Shown one piece after another: positions 54,878 through 63,597 of a stretch of DNA of 64,000 nt. Below the pieces are notes generated by a model. The model was not told the origin of the DNA and ran no database searches. It was given only the letters and a program-made list of their open reading frames with translations. The stretch's first letter is position 1, and each line of letters begins with the position of its first letter. A program made the position numbers and the translations under genes. This DNA comes from Qipengyuania sphaerica (lineage in GTDB: Bacteria > Pseudomonadota > Alphaproteobacteria > Sphingomonadales > Sphingomonadaceae). The stretch spans positions 124,001-188,000 of the forward strand of contig NZ_JAIGNR010000001.1 in the NCBI RefSeq assembly GCF_019711595.1, written 5' to 3'.

Positions 54878-55204
54878 ATGGAAATCCACAGGCTCGACCT
54901 AGACGTCGCGATCTATCGCGACCGGGTGCAGGTAACGCACCGGCCGACCGATACCTTCGTCGACCAGCGGGCCGAATATCCCTTTTCTACCGAGCGGTCG
55001 GTGGTCGGCCATGCGCGCTTCCTCGAGGACACGATGGTTCGCGCGATCCGGCAGATCCTCAAGGAAGGTGGTTTTTCGCTGCGCGATCCCATCGCCCGCG
55101 TCGTGCGCTGCGACGGTCCGCTGGCCGAGGACGAACGCGTGATCGTCGAACATGCGCTGCACGAAACCGGCATGAAGCAGGTCATCTTCGAACTCGAAGA
55201 GTAG
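54878..55204 (+). CDS. Hypothetical protein, 108 residues
   Basis: A soluble 108-residue protein: MEIHRLDLDVAIYRDRVQV, then FVDQRAEYPFSTERSVVGHARFLEDTMVRAIRQILKEGG and RVIVEHALHETGMKQVIFELEE. The pattern is beta-rich at the start with two helices in the middle. No signal or known motif is recognised. It starts 1 bp after the nitronate monooxygenase stop and is likely co-transcribed with it. Confidence 0.7.
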   Translation: MEIHRLDLDVAIYRDRVQVTHRPTDTFVDQRAEYPFSTERSVVGHARFLEDTMVRAIRQILKEGGFSLRDPIARVVRCDGPLAEDERVIVEHALHETGMKQVIFELEE

Positions 55205-55275
55205 CAACGCTGGCTTGGGCGGGGCCTAGACCTTCGCGCTTGCCAGCGGCACGCCCGCCGCGCCAATAGGCCGGA

Positions 55276-56130
55276 ATGAGCGAACCTCTCGTCCTGACCC
55301 TTTCCTGCGCCGATCGCCCCGGCATCACCGCGCGCGTCACCTCCTTCCTCTTCGAGCGTGGCGGCAACATCCTCGAGGCGCAGCAGTTTGGCGACCGCTC
55401 CTCGGACGCCTTCTTCATGCGCGTGGAATTCGACCCGGGTGAGGGTACGCGGGAGGAAATCCGCGAGGACTTCGCCTCGCTGGCCGGCGAATACGCGATG
55501 GACTGGAAACTCGCGCTGCGAGACCGTCCGCGCCGCGTGCTGATCATGGTCAGCAAGTTCGACCATTGCCTCGCCGACCTCCTCTATCGCTGGCGCATAG
55601 GCGAAATGCCCATGGAGCCGGTCGCCATCGTATCGAACCACCCGCGCGAGGCGATCGAGCATACGCCGCTCGGGGATATTCCCTTTCATCACCTGCCGAT
55701 CACGCGCGACACCAAGGAAAGCCAAGAAGCGCAGGTGCGCGAATTGGCGGATCGCTACGATGCCGAGCTCGTCGTCCTCGCCCGCTACATGCAGATCCTC
55801 TCCGACGAGCAGGCTGCGCATTTCTCGGGCCGGTGCATCAACATCCACCATTCCTTCCTGCCCGGCTTCAAGGGTGCCAAGCCCTATCACCAGGCCCACC
55901 AGCGCGGGGTCAAGATGATCGGCGCGAGCGCACATTACGTCACCGCCGATCTCGACGAGGGGCCGATCATCCACCAGGCCGCCGAACCGATCAGCCACGC
56001 CGACACCCCCGATGAACTGGTCCGCAAGGGCCGCGAGATCGAAAGCCGCGTGCTGGCCGAGGCGGTGCGACTGCACCTTGAAGAACGCGTCCTCCTCAAC
56101 GGCCAACGCACGGTGGTGTTCAGGAGCTGA
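55276..56130 (+). CDS. purU: Formyltetrahydrofolate deformylase
   Basis: A 284-residue enzyme. The N-terminal ACT domain ([27 protein letters not shown], about 5-85) senses methionine/glycine in E. coli. The catalytic domain has [46 protein letters not shown], with the N-H-D catalytic set. It hydrolyses 10-formyl-THF to THF and formate, supplying formate to PurT. The preceding 71-bp gap contains no clear terminator. Confidence 0.96.
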   Translation: MSEPLVLTLSCADRPGITARVTSFLFERGGNILEAQQFGDRSSDAFFMRVEFDPGEGTREEIREDFASLAGEYAMDWKLALRDRPRRVLIMVSKFDHCLADLLYRWRIGEMPMEPVAIVSNHPREAIEHTPLGDIPFHHLPITRDTKESQEAQVRELADRYDAELVVLARYMQILSDEQAAHFSGRCINIHHSFLPGFKGAKPYHQAHQRGVKMIGASAHYVTADLDEGPIIHQAAEPISHADTPDELVRKGREIESRVLAEAVRLHLEERVLLNGQRTVVFRS

Positions 56131-56226
56131 CGTTCGTCTTGGCGATTGCGCCCTTCGCAGATTGCGTATCGCTGTGAGGCCCTTTCCTTGTCTACAAGTG
56201 TAGGCGAACTATGGGAGGGACCTTTG

Positions 56227-57648
56227 ATGTCTACGCGACGTACGATCCTGAAGCAGGGGGCAGCCAGCTTCGCTGCCTTCGTGGCTCTCGGCAAGGGTAG
56301 CCTGGCCGCCGCTCACACGACCAACGCAGGAATGAAACTCGTTCCCGACGAGGCCGGCCTGCTCGATTTGCCCGAAGGGTTTTCCTATCGCGTGCTGTCG
56401 CGCAGCCGCGAAGTGATGAGCGACGGTTTCATGACCCCCGGAAGCTTCGACGGTATGGGCTGTTTCGCGCACCCGACCGATCCGAACAAGGTCACGCTGG
56501 TGCGAAACCACGAAATCTTCGCCGATATGGATCATGACATGCCCTTCGGGGACGACCTTGAACTGCTCGACAGGCTGCCCGAAGCGAAGCTCTACGACTG
56601 GCGCACGACAGGCGAAGACGGCGGGCGTCCCTTCTATGGCGGGACGACCACGCTGACGGTCGACCTGGAAAGCGGCGAAACCGTCGAGGAGCACTTGTCG
56701 CTGGTGGGCACGACAGGGAATTGCGCCGGCGGTACGACGCCTTGGGGCAGCTGGCTTACCTGCGAGGAACAGATGCTCCAGCCGGGCGAAAGCGGGGCGC
56801 AAAAGCATCACGGCTTCGTCTACGAGGTGCCCTCGGCCGCGCGGGGAATCGTCGATCCCGTCCCGCTCAAGGCGATGGGCCGCTTCGTGCACGAGGCCGC
56901 ATCGGTCGATCCGGCAACCGGCATCGTCTACATGACCGAAGACAATATGCACGGCCTGTTCTGGCGCTTCATTCCGGACGTTCCGGGAGAGCTTGCGAGA
57001 GGCGGAAGATTGCAGGCGCTCGCGGTCGAAGGCTGGGACAGTGCCGATCTCAGGAACTGGCCTGTCGACTGGTCGCGCCCGGGTGCGCGCCGGGTCGAGC
57101 AGGGCGAGCGCTTCGTTACCCGCTGGATCGATCTCGATGATGTAGAATCGCCCAATGCCGATCTTGCACGGCGCGGCTTCGATGCCGGCGCGGCGATGTT
57201 CTGCAGGGGCGAAGGTCTGGCCTATGGCGTCTCGGGCGAAGGCAAGAGCGCGCATTTCTTCAATTGCACGCAGGGCGGCGTTGCGCGCACCGGCCAGGTC
57301 TGGCGCTACGACCCGTCGCCGCAAGAGGGTGGCGAGGGCGAACCGCAGGGCACGCTCACACTGCTCCACGAAAGTCCCGGTGCCGACACGCTCGACCTGT
57401 GCGACAACCTCGCAGTCTCGCCCTGGGGCGACCTCATAATCTGCGAAGACGGGATGGGTCAGAACTATTTGCGCGGGCTTACGCCACAAGGCGTGGTCTA
57501 TGATCTTGCCCGCAACGCGCATGAAGATGGCGCGGAGTTTTGCGGTTCGTGTTTCTCGCCCGACGGCAGCACGCTGTTCGTCAATGTGCAGTCGCCCGGC
57601 ATGACTTACGCGATAACGGGCCCCTGGGAGGCTCTGGGGCGCGGCTGA
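56227..57648 (+). CDS. PhoX-like (DUF839) exported phosphatase family protein
   Basis: A 473-residue protein with an N-terminal twin-arginine-type signal (MSTRRTILKQGAASFAAFVALG). Beta-propeller motifs of the DUF839/PhoX family follow: LVRNHEIF, GGTTTLTVDLESGE, GNCAGGTTPWGSWLTCEEQ, GRFVHEAASVDPATGIVYMTEDN and CFSPDGSTLFVNVQSPG. Characterised PhoX enzymes are Ca2+/Fe3+ phosphatases exported folded by Tat, although many DUF839 members have no proven activity. No Pho box is recognised upstream. GGGAGGGACC precedes the start. Confidence 0.85.
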   Translation: MSTRRTILKQGAASFAAFVALGKGSLAAAHTTNAGMKLVPDEAGLLDLPEGFSYRVLSRSREVMSDGFMTPGSFDGMGCFAHPTDPNKVTLVRNHEIFADMDHDMPFGDDLELLDRLPEAKLYDWRTTGEDGGRPFYGGTTTLTVDLESGETVEEHLSLVGTTGNCAGGTTPWGSWLTCEEQMLQPGESGAQKHHGFVYEVPSAARGIVDPVPLKAMGRFVHEAASVDPATGIVYMTEDNMHGLFWRFIPDVPGELARGGRLQALAVEGWDSADLRNWPVDWSRPGARRVEQGERFVTRWIDLDDVESPNADLARRGFDAGAAMFCRGEGLAYGVSGEGKSAHFFNCTQGGVARTGQVWRYDPSPQEGGEGEPQGTLTLLHESPGADTLDLCDNLAVSPWGDLIICEDGMGQNYLRGLTPQGVVYDLARNAHEDGAEFCGSCFSPDGSTLFVNVQSPGMTYAITGPWEALGRG

Positions 57649-57740
57649 CCTTTCTCCTCCTCTCGGTAGCGTTTCTATCGCCTTGTCCATCGCCGGAGCG
57701 CTGCTAGGATCGGCGCGGACGGGCGAAGGGAGAGAGATGC

Positions 57741-58610
57741 ATGTGCAATAGCGATCAATTGGCCAACTGGGCGAAGGGTGGCATGACGCGGCGGAGTTTC
57801 GGCGGCGCTGCAATGGCTGCAGGAGCGGTTGCATGTGCCCCGATGGATGAGGGCACTGCCGCATCTTCGGAAGCTTCTTCGGCCTCCATGCGAGCCGTCA
57901 GTTTTACGACCGACGCCGGCACTCTCGACGGCGAGTTCTATACTGCCGGGGACACGCCGCGCCCCGGAGTGATCTTCTGGCCCGACATCGCTGGGATCCG
58001 TCCTGCAAAACGCCAGATGGCAAGCCGTCTGGCCGAGGCGGGCTATGCCGTCCTGCTCGCCAATCCCTATTACCGCGACGTTGCCGGGCAGCAATTCGAG
58101 GATTTTGCGGACTTTGCAGGCAATGGCGGATGGCCGAAAGTCACGCCATGGCGCGAGAAGTTCACCGCCCAAACCATTGCTGCCGACAATGCGGCGGCGG
58201 CGGCATGGCTTTATGAACAAGCGCAGGTCGACAGCGATCGCGGGATCGGCGTTCAGGGCTATTGCATGACCGGCAGCTTTGCTGTGCTGGCTCCCTCGGC
58301 CGACGATCACATCCACGCCGGCGCCAGCTTTCACGGCGGCGGCCTCGTTCGTGAGGGCGCTTCCAGTCCGCACCGTTCACTGCGCGAAGACGCGCATTAT
58401 CTGATTGCGATCTCACAGGATGACGACGCAAAGGCGCCCGGCGACAAGATAGCCTTGCGCGAAGCGGTCGAGGCCTCGGGCACGACGGCGGAAGTCGAGG
58501 TCTATCCGGCCGATCATGGCTGGTGCGTGCTCGACAGCCCGAGCTACGACCAGCAACAAGCGGAGAAGGCCTGGACGAGGTTGCTCGCTACCTATTCAGA
58601 GGCATTATGA
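57741..58610 (+). CDS. Tat-exported dienelactone hydrolase family protein
   Basis: A 289-residue alpha/beta hydrolase. It begins MCNSDQLANWAKGGMTRRSFGG, where TRRSF fits a twin-arginine signal, and the signal ends GAVACAP, a possible lipobox. VQGYCMTGSFAVLAPS carries the cysteine nucleophile typical of dienelactone hydrolases. AGVIFWPD-like strand and YPADHGWCVLDSP (catalytic His) follow. The substrate is unknown; bacterial exported DLH proteins are often of general esterase type. The gene overlaps the following beta-lactamase-like gene by 4 bp. Confidence 0.88.
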   Translation: MCNSDQLANWAKGGMTRRSFGGAAMAAGAVACAPMDEGTAASSEASSASMRAVSFTTDAGTLDGEFYTAGDTPRPGVIFWPDIAGIRPAKRQMASRLAEAGYAVLLANPYYRDVAGQQFEDFADFAGNGGWPKVTPWREKFTAQTIAADNAAAAAWLYEQAQVDSDRGIGVQGYCMTGSFAVLAPSADDHIHAGASFHGGGLVREGASSPHRSLREDAHYLIAISQDDDAKAPGDKIALREAVEASGTTAEVEVYPADHGWCVLDSPSYDQQQAEKAWTRLLATYSEAL

Positions 58611-59860
58611 TCGGCAGGATCGTCGCAGTTGCGGCGACGCTCCTTGCCACGCCCCTGTCCGCCCATGAATATGAGCCGGATTGCGAGCGCATTGCGGCTT
58701 TTCTCGATAGCGCGGTAGCCGGGCAGCGAGTCGCAGGGGCTTCCGCCATGGTCTGGAAGGACGGCGAGGAGCGTTGCTTCGACGCAGCCGGTGTCGCCGA
58801 CCGCGAGCAGGACCGCCCTTTCGCGCGCGACACGCTTGTCCAGTTCTTCTCCATGACCAAGCCGGTCACCGGGGTCGCGCTGATGACATTGTGGGAGCAG
58901 GGCAGGTTCGGTCTCGACGATCCGCTCTACTGGCACCTGCCGGAATATGAGCACGTCCAAGTCCTTCGCGGAGAAACCGAAACGGGCGAGCCGATCACCA
59001 GCGCGCCTTCGCGTCCGATCACCGTGCGCGATATCCTGCGGCATACTGCGGGCTTCACCTATGGTGCCGATGGCAATCCGCAGAATGCAGCGGATCGCGT
59101 ATGGGAAGAATTGCTGCCGCTTTCACCCGACAAATCGCTCGCCGAGTTCTCGCAGGCGATGGCGAAAGTGCCGTTGCTGTTCGATCCGGGCACGCACTGG
59201 AGCTACAGCGCCGGTGTCGACGTGCAGGCGCGGCTGGTGGAGGTGCTGTCGGGCAAGCCCTTCGCGCAATATGTCGAGGAAACCATCTTCGACCCGCTCT
59301 CAATGGATGGCATTGGCTGGCCGAATACCCGGACCGACCTTCATCGCCTGGCGACGATCTATGACGTCGGGCCGGGTGGAACCTTTACCCCGGTGCTGAA
59401 CCCGGACTGGGTTGCTGCGGGCTTCGTCGGGAAGCCGATGACCATGGGTGGTGGCGGGCTGGTCGGGACGGTCGACGATTATGCGCGTTTCGCCCTCATG
59501 CTGCTGGGCGAAGGGGCACTCGGTGACGTCCGCATCCTCAGGCCCGCCACGGTGAGGTTGATGGCGACCGACCACCTCGATCCGGCGATCGCGCCCGAAA
59601 ACCGCTCGTTCCTTCCCGGCAAGGGCAGCGGGGGCTTCGGTTTCGATTTCTTCGTCCGCACCGCGCCTCCGCAAACGCCGGAAGAGAACCGCGGCAGCGT
59701 TGGCGAATTCTTCTGGGACGGCTGGCCGAGCATGCTGTTCTGGGTCGATCCGCAGCAGGACATGGTCGTAATCCTCGCCACGCAGAAAATGCCTTTCGAC
59801 GACCAGCTGCATCACGATTTCCGCGATGCCGTCTACGGCGGGGAATATACCGGTCGGTAA
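58607..59860 (+). CDS. Serine hydrolase of the beta-lactamase (class C/esterase) family
   Basis: A 417-residue protein with a signal peptide (RIVAVAATLLATPLSA-HEY). The SxxK motif is FFSMTKPVTGVAL. The second motif is HWSYSAGVD (YxA rather than YxN), and a C-terminal GGGGLVGTVDDYARFALMLL plus SVGEFFWDGWPSMLFWVDP follows. The YxA change and lack of KTG favour an esterase or peptidase over an antibiotic-resistance enzyme. It starts inside the dienelactone hydrolase stop (ATGA). Confidence 0.9.
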   Translation: MIGRIVAVAATLLATPLSAHEYEPDCERIAAFLDSAVAGQRVAGASAMVWKDGEERCFDAAGVADREQDRPFARDTLVQFFSMTKPVTGVALMTLWEQGRFGLDDPLYWHLPEYEHVQVLRGETETGEPITSAPSRPITVRDILRHTAGFTYGADGNPQNAADRVWEELLPLSPDKSLAEFSQAMAKVPLLFDPGTHWSYSAGVDVQARLVEVLSGKPFAQYVEETIFDPLSMDGIGWPNTRTDLHRLATIYDVGPGGTFTPVLNPDWVAAGFVGKPMTMGGGGLVGTVDDYARFALMLLGEGALGDVRILRPATVRLMATDHLDPAIAPENRSFLPGKGSGGFGFDFFVRTAPPQTPEENRGSVGEFFWDGWPSMLFWVDPQQDMVVILATQKMPFDDQLHHDFRDAVYGGEYTGR

Positions 59861-59955
59861 TCCCTCGCGAATAATGGCATGACGGCATCCGGTTTTACTT
59901 GCCCGCCGATACAGGCGCGCTAGCATGGCCGGCGGGATCATTCAGGGGGTCAAAA

Positions 59956-60987
59956 ATGGATTTGCTAGCGTTTCTTATCGCCATCCTAGTCTTCGTCGTA
60001 CTCTTCGTTGCGATGGGCGTACGCGTCGTCAAACAAGGCTATGTCTACACGATCGAAAGGTTGGGCAAATTCACCCTGGCCGCAGAGCCCGGTCTCCATC
60101 TCATCATCCCGATCGTCGACCGCGTCGGGCAGAAGGTGAACATGATGGAGCAGGTGCTCGACATTCCGGGCCAGGAAATCATCACTGCCGATAACGCCAT
60201 GGTCGGCACCGATGCGGTGGTGTTCTTCCAGGTCCTCGATGCCGGCAAGGCGGCCTACGAGGTGTCCAACCTCTATGCCGCGATCATGGCGCTGACGACC
60301 ACCAACCTGCGTACCGTGATGGGTTCGATGGACCTCGACGAAACCTTGTCGAAGCGTGACGAGATCAACGCGCGCCTCCTCAGCGTGGTCGATCATGCGA
60401 CCTCGCCCTGGGGCGTGAAGATCACCCGCGTCGAGATCAAGGACATCCGTCCGCCCATGGACATCTCCGAAGCCATGGCGCGCCAGATGAAGGCCGAACG
60501 CCTCAAGCGTGCAGAAATCCTCGAAGCGGAGGGCGACCGCGCATCCAAGATCCTTCGCGCCGAAGGTGAAAAGCAGTCGGCCATCCTCGAGGCCGAAGGC
60601 CGCCGCGAATCCGCCTTCCGCGACGCAGAGGCCCGCGAGCGCGAAGCCGAGGCAGAAGCCAAGGCAACGCAGGTCGTGAACGAAGCCATCGCCGGATCGG
60701 GCGGGCAGGCGCTCAACTACTTCGTGGCGCAGGAATACACCAAGGCGGTGGGCAAGTTCGCCACCAGCCCCAATGCCAAGACCATCCTCTTCCCTGTCGA
60801 GGCGACCCAGCTCATCGGCTCGCTCGGCGGGATCGGCGAACTGGTCAAGGGCATCACCGACGATCGCCCGGGAGGCGGTGGCGGTGCGCCGCGCGGTCCC
60901 GCGCCTTCGCCCGCACCCGCGCCGCGTCCGCAGCAGCGCAGCGCGCAGAGCAGCGTTCCGCGTAGCGGCAGCATGGGAGGCCAGTGA
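59956..60987 (+). CDS. SPFH/Band 7 protein (QmcA/paraslipin-like), NfeD-linked
   Basis: A 343-residue protein: one N-terminal membrane helix (LLAFLIAILVFVVLFVAMGV), an SPFH domain (VKQGYVYTIERLGKFTLAAEPGLHLIIPIVDRVGQKVNMMEQVLD) and a coiled-coil charged region rich in Glu/Ala (KAERLKRAEILEAEGDRAS onward). The last ~35 residues are Gly/Pro/Arg low complexity (PGGGGGAPRGPAPSPAPAP). SPFH proteins of this type form cages around membrane domains and pair with NfeD. The stop overlaps the nfeD ATG (TGATG). Confidence 0.94.
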   Translation: MDLLAFLIAILVFVVLFVAMGVRVVKQGYVYTIERLGKFTLAAEPGLHLIIPIVDRVGQKVNMMEQVLDIPGQEIITADNAMVGTDAVVFFQVLDAGKAAYEVSNLYAAIMALTTTNLRTVMGSMDLDETLSKRDEINARLLSVVDHATSPWGVKITRVEIKDIRPPMDISEAMARQMKAERLKRAEILEAEGDRASKILRAEGEKQSAILEAEGRRESAFRDAEAREREAEAEAKATQVVNEAIAGSGGQALNYFVAQEYTKAVGKFATSPNAKTILFPVEATQLIGSLGGIGELVKGITDDRPGGGGGAPRGPAPSPAPAPRPQQRSAQSSVPRSGSMGGQ

Positions 60988-61430
60988 TGGAATGGTTCAG
61001 CTCGCTCGATCCGTTCTGGGTCTGGCTCGCCGTCGGCCTGTTCCTGTTTGCAGCCGAAATCCTCGTGCCGGGGTTCTTCCTGATGTGGCTGGCCGGGGCA
61101 GCGCTGGCGACCAGCGTCGTCGCCTTCATCATGCCGGGAGCAATCCCGCTGCAGGTGACCGTCTTTGCGGTACTGTCGATCGTCGCGGTTTTCATCGGCC
61201 GCAACTATTTCCGCAGCAATCCGATTCTGGAGGCGGACCCCAAGATGAACCGGCGGGGCATGCGGCTGGCGGGAGAGATCGCCACCGTGGTTTCGCCCAT
61301 CGATGGCGGCACGGGCCGGGTGAAGCACGGCGATAGCGAATGGCTCGCCAAGGGCTGCGATGCGGCCGTGGGCGACAAGGTCCGCATCAGCGGCAGCGAC
61401 GGCGCGGTCCTGATCGTCGAACCGCTCTGA
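60987..61430 (+). CDS. NfeD family membrane protein (short form)
   Basis: A 147-residue protein: two to three helices (FWVWLAVGLFLFAAEILVPGFFLMWLAGAALATSVVAFIM, LQVTVFAVLSIVAVFIG), then a C-terminal OB-fold (LAGEIATVVSPIDGGTGRVKHGDSEWLAKG and GAVLIVEPL). It is the short NfeD without protease domain. It is translationally coupled to the SPFH gene by TGATG overlap; GGGAGGCC lies upstream. A GTG one codon earlier is an alternative start. Confidence 0.93.
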   Translation: MEWFSSLDPFWVWLAVGLFLFAAEILVPGFFLMWLAGAALATSVVAFIMPGAIPLQVTVFAVLSIVAVFIGRNYFRSNPILEADPKMNRRGMRLAGEIATVVSPIDGGTGRVKHGDSEWLAKGCDAAVGDKVRISGSDGAVLIVEPL

Positions 61431-61439
61431 GGCAAAGGA

Positions 61440-62390
61440 TTACGCGCTGAGGCGCTCGGCGAAACGGCCGTGCTTGCGGAAGCGCGTCATCCACTTGTCG
61501 AGGAACAGGCCCAATGGCTTGGGCTCGATATCGAACTTGTCGAAACCGGGATAATTGCCGCTGGCGACATTGCCCTGCTTCAAGAGGTTCCACTGGTCGC
61601 TGCCCATCGGCGTGCCGGGCAGTGCTGCGAATAGCGCGGACAGACCATCGGGCATCGGCAGGAAAGTCCGCTCGCGGCGCTGGGCAGCGGCAATCCGCTC
61701 ATTGATCTCCATCATGGTCAGCGCTTCGGGGCCGCCCAGCTCGTAGGTCTTGCCGCCATGCTTGCCGGGATGCTCGAGCGCCTGCGCAATCGCCTCGGCG
61801 ACATCGTCGACATAGACCAGCTGCAGCTTCGCCTCGGGCCCGAAGACGGGCAGGACGGGGATCTTGGAAATCAGCTCGCCGAACATGTTGAGGAAATTGT
61901 CGTCCTTGCCGAAGATGATCGAGGGGCGGATGATGGTGGCCTTCTTGAAAGCCTCATGCACGCGCGTCTCACCGAGGTGCTTGGCGCTGGCATATTCGTT
62001 GACCGTATCTTCGTCCGGCTCGGCCGCGATGGCGCTGACATGGACGAAACTGGTCGCACCGGTCTTTTTCGCGGCCTCGGCCATCCAGCCCGGCGCCTCG
62101 CCCATCAGCTTGCGCAGATCGCCATCGAAGCTGCCGACAAGGTTCACCACCGCGTCCGCGCCCTCGATGCATTTCTCGACGCTGTCGCGCTTGGTCGCAT
62201 CCATGCGCACGAACTGCAGCTGGCCGAGGTTCGCAAGCGGCTTCAGCTTGAAGGCAGCCTGCGGGTCGCGCCCGCAGATGCGCAGCCTTGCCCCGCGCGA
62301 AAGCAGCGCCTGCGCCACGTAATTGCCGAGGAAGCCGGTGCCGCCCATCAGGACCACCATCTTGCCGTTCAATGCGCCGCTTTTTGCCAT
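61440..62390 (-). CDS. NAD(P)-binding protein of the complex I NDUFA9-like family
   Basis: A 316-residue atypical short-chain dehydrogenase: VVLMGGTGFLGNYVAQALLSRGARLRICGRDP is the Rossmann glycine motif. SAKHLGETRVHEAFKKATIIRPSIIFGKDDNFLNMF, LPVFGPEAKLQLVYVDDVAEAI and KTYELGGPEALT match NDUFA9-like proteins. The YxxxK catalytic pair is replaced (YASAKH), as in non-catalytic NDUFA9 homologues. In alphaproteobacteria it may stabilise complex I. It is convergent with nfeD. Confidence 0.92.
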   Translation of the reverse strand: MAKSGALNGKMVVLMGGTGFLGNYVAQALLSRGARLRICGRDPQAAFKLKPLANLGQLQFVRMDATKRDSVEKCIEGADAVVNLVGSFDGDLRKLMGEAPGWMAEAAKKTGATSFVHVSAIAAEPDEDTVNEYASAKHLGETRVHEAFKKATIIRPSIIFGKDDNFLNMFGELISKIPVLPVFGPEAKLQLVYVDDVAEAIAQALEHPGKHGGKTYELGGPEALTMMEINERIAAAQRRERTFLPMPDGLSALFAALPGTPMGSDQWNLLKQGNVASGNYPGFDKFDIEPKPLGLFLDKWMTRFRKHGRFAERLSA

Positions 62391-62493
62391 GTCGTTCGTC
62401 TCGGATAATCGGAGTGGGATTCGTCGGGTGCGCCCTAGCCATAAGCGGATGGCTGCTGCAAGCGTTCCGCGTGCCGCGCCGGTGCAATTAGCG

Positions 62494-62521
62494 TTGACAA
62501 GGCAACGCCGCCTTCGCTAGT
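62494..62521 (+). promoter_or_regulatory. Sigma70-type promoter for tRNA-Leu
   Basis: TTGACA (62494-62499) is followed after 16 bp by GCTAGT (62516-62521). This gives a consensus -35 and an alphaproteobacterial-style -10, typical of strong housekeeping promoters. The predicted start is about 45-50 bp upstream of the tRNA. Confidence 0.65.
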
Positions 62522-62575
62522 GGCCCGCGCCTACCCGAGACGCTGACTCGTATGATCAGCACGTCTCGAAAGTGT

Positions 62576-62662
62576 GCCCAGATGGCGGAATTGGTAGACG
62601 CACCGTCTTCAGGTGGCGGCGCTCGCAAGGGCGTGGAGGTTCGAGTCCTCTTCTGGGCACCA
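62576..62662 (+). tRNA. tRNA-Leu (CAG)
   Basis: An 87-nt cloverleaf including encoded CCA. The acceptor stem pairs GCCCAGA with TCTGGGC, and the D-arm GCGGAATTGGTAGACGC is class-II type. The anticodon stem is CCGTC/GGCGG with loop TTCAGGT, giving anticodon CAG at 62610-62612 (reads CUG). A long variable arm and GTTCGAGT T-loop follow, and ACCA ends at 62662. The identity is firm from the Leu-type D-loop and class-II variable arm. Confidence 0.97.
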
Positions 62663-62733
62663 TTTTCCCTTATCGATATCAACACTCTGCAGTGGCTGGA
62701 CAGCCGCATCGCTGCGCCATAAACCCGCGCCCG

Positions 62734-63597
62734 ATGAGAGAGCTGACCGTTTCCGTCCTCCAATTGCCGCTCGCCCGCAAGGACGAGGCGGAGAATATTG
62801 CCGCCGTTGCCGAGCTGGTCGAGGAGGCTGCCGGCAAGGGAGCGCAGGTGATCCTGCCGCCCGAGCTATTCGCCGGCGAGTATTTCTGCCGCGAGGAAGA
62901 GGAGGAGCTGTTCTCGCGCGCCCGGCCCACTGCCGAGCACCCCAGCGTCCTTACGATGCAGGCGCTGGCCGGGAAACTCGGCGTGGCGATCCCGACCAGC
63001 TTTTTCGAGCGCGACGGGCATCACTATTACAACACGCTTGCCATGATCGGACCCGACGGGGAGATCATGGGGACCTATCGCAAGAGCCATATCCCCGACG
63101 GGCCGGGCTATGAGGAAAAATACTATTTCCGCCCGGGCAATGACGGCTTCAAGGTCTGGGATGTCTTCGGGGCGCGCATCGGCGTCGGCATCTGCTGGGA
63201 CCAGTGGTATCCCGAATGCGCGCGGGTGATGGCATTGAAGGGTGCCGAGGTGCTGTTCTATCCCACCGCCATCGGTTCGGAACCCTATGATGTCGATCTC
63301 GACACCAGCCGCATGTGGCGCCGGGCAATGATCGGCCACGCGGTCTCGAATTGCATGCCCGTCTGCGCAGCCAACCGGATCGGGCACGAGGGGCCCGCCG
63401 ACCGCCAGCAGAGCTTCTACGGCCACAGCTTCATTTCCGACGAGTGGGGCGACCTCCTGGACGAATATGGCGCATCGGACAGCGGTTCGCTGGTGGCCAC
63501 GCTCGATCTCGACCGCGCGGCCAGGCACCGCGCGGGCATGGGCTTTTTCCGCGATCGCAGGCCGCAACTCTACGGGCGGATATGCGAAGACATCTAG
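62734..63597 (+). CDS. aguB: N-carbamoylputrescine amidase
   Basis: A 287-residue nitrilase-superfamily amidase. The catalytic triad is Glu in LPPELFAGEYF, Lys in YRKSHIPDGPGYEEKYYF and Cys in GVGICWDQWYPECARVMAL. The GPGYEEKYYFRPGNDGF segment is specific for AguB. It converts N-carbamoylputrescine to putrescine, ammonia and CO2 in the agmatine route of polyamine synthesis. Agmatine deiminase AguA is not next to it in the window. The following short gene overlaps its end. Confidence 0.95.
   Translation: MRELTVSVLQLPLARKDEAENIAAVAELVEEAAGKGAQVILPPELFAGEYFCREEEEELFSRARPTAEHPSVLTMQALAGKLGVAIPTSFFERDGHHYYNTLAMIGPDGEIMGTYRKSHIPDGPGYEEKYYFRPGNDGFKVWDVFGARIGVGICWDQWYPECARVMALKGAEVLFYPTAIGSEPYDVDLDTSRMWRRAMIGHAVSNCMPVCAANRIGHEGPADRQQSFYGHSFISDEWGDLLDEYGASDSGSLVATLDLDRAARHRAGMGFFRDRRPQLYGRICEDI

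Noticed and set aside
58607-59860. Beta-lactamase-type serine hydrolase as an antibiotic-resistance gene
   Set aside because: The second motif is YxA and no KTG is seen, which favours an esterase or peptidase. There is no resistance context.
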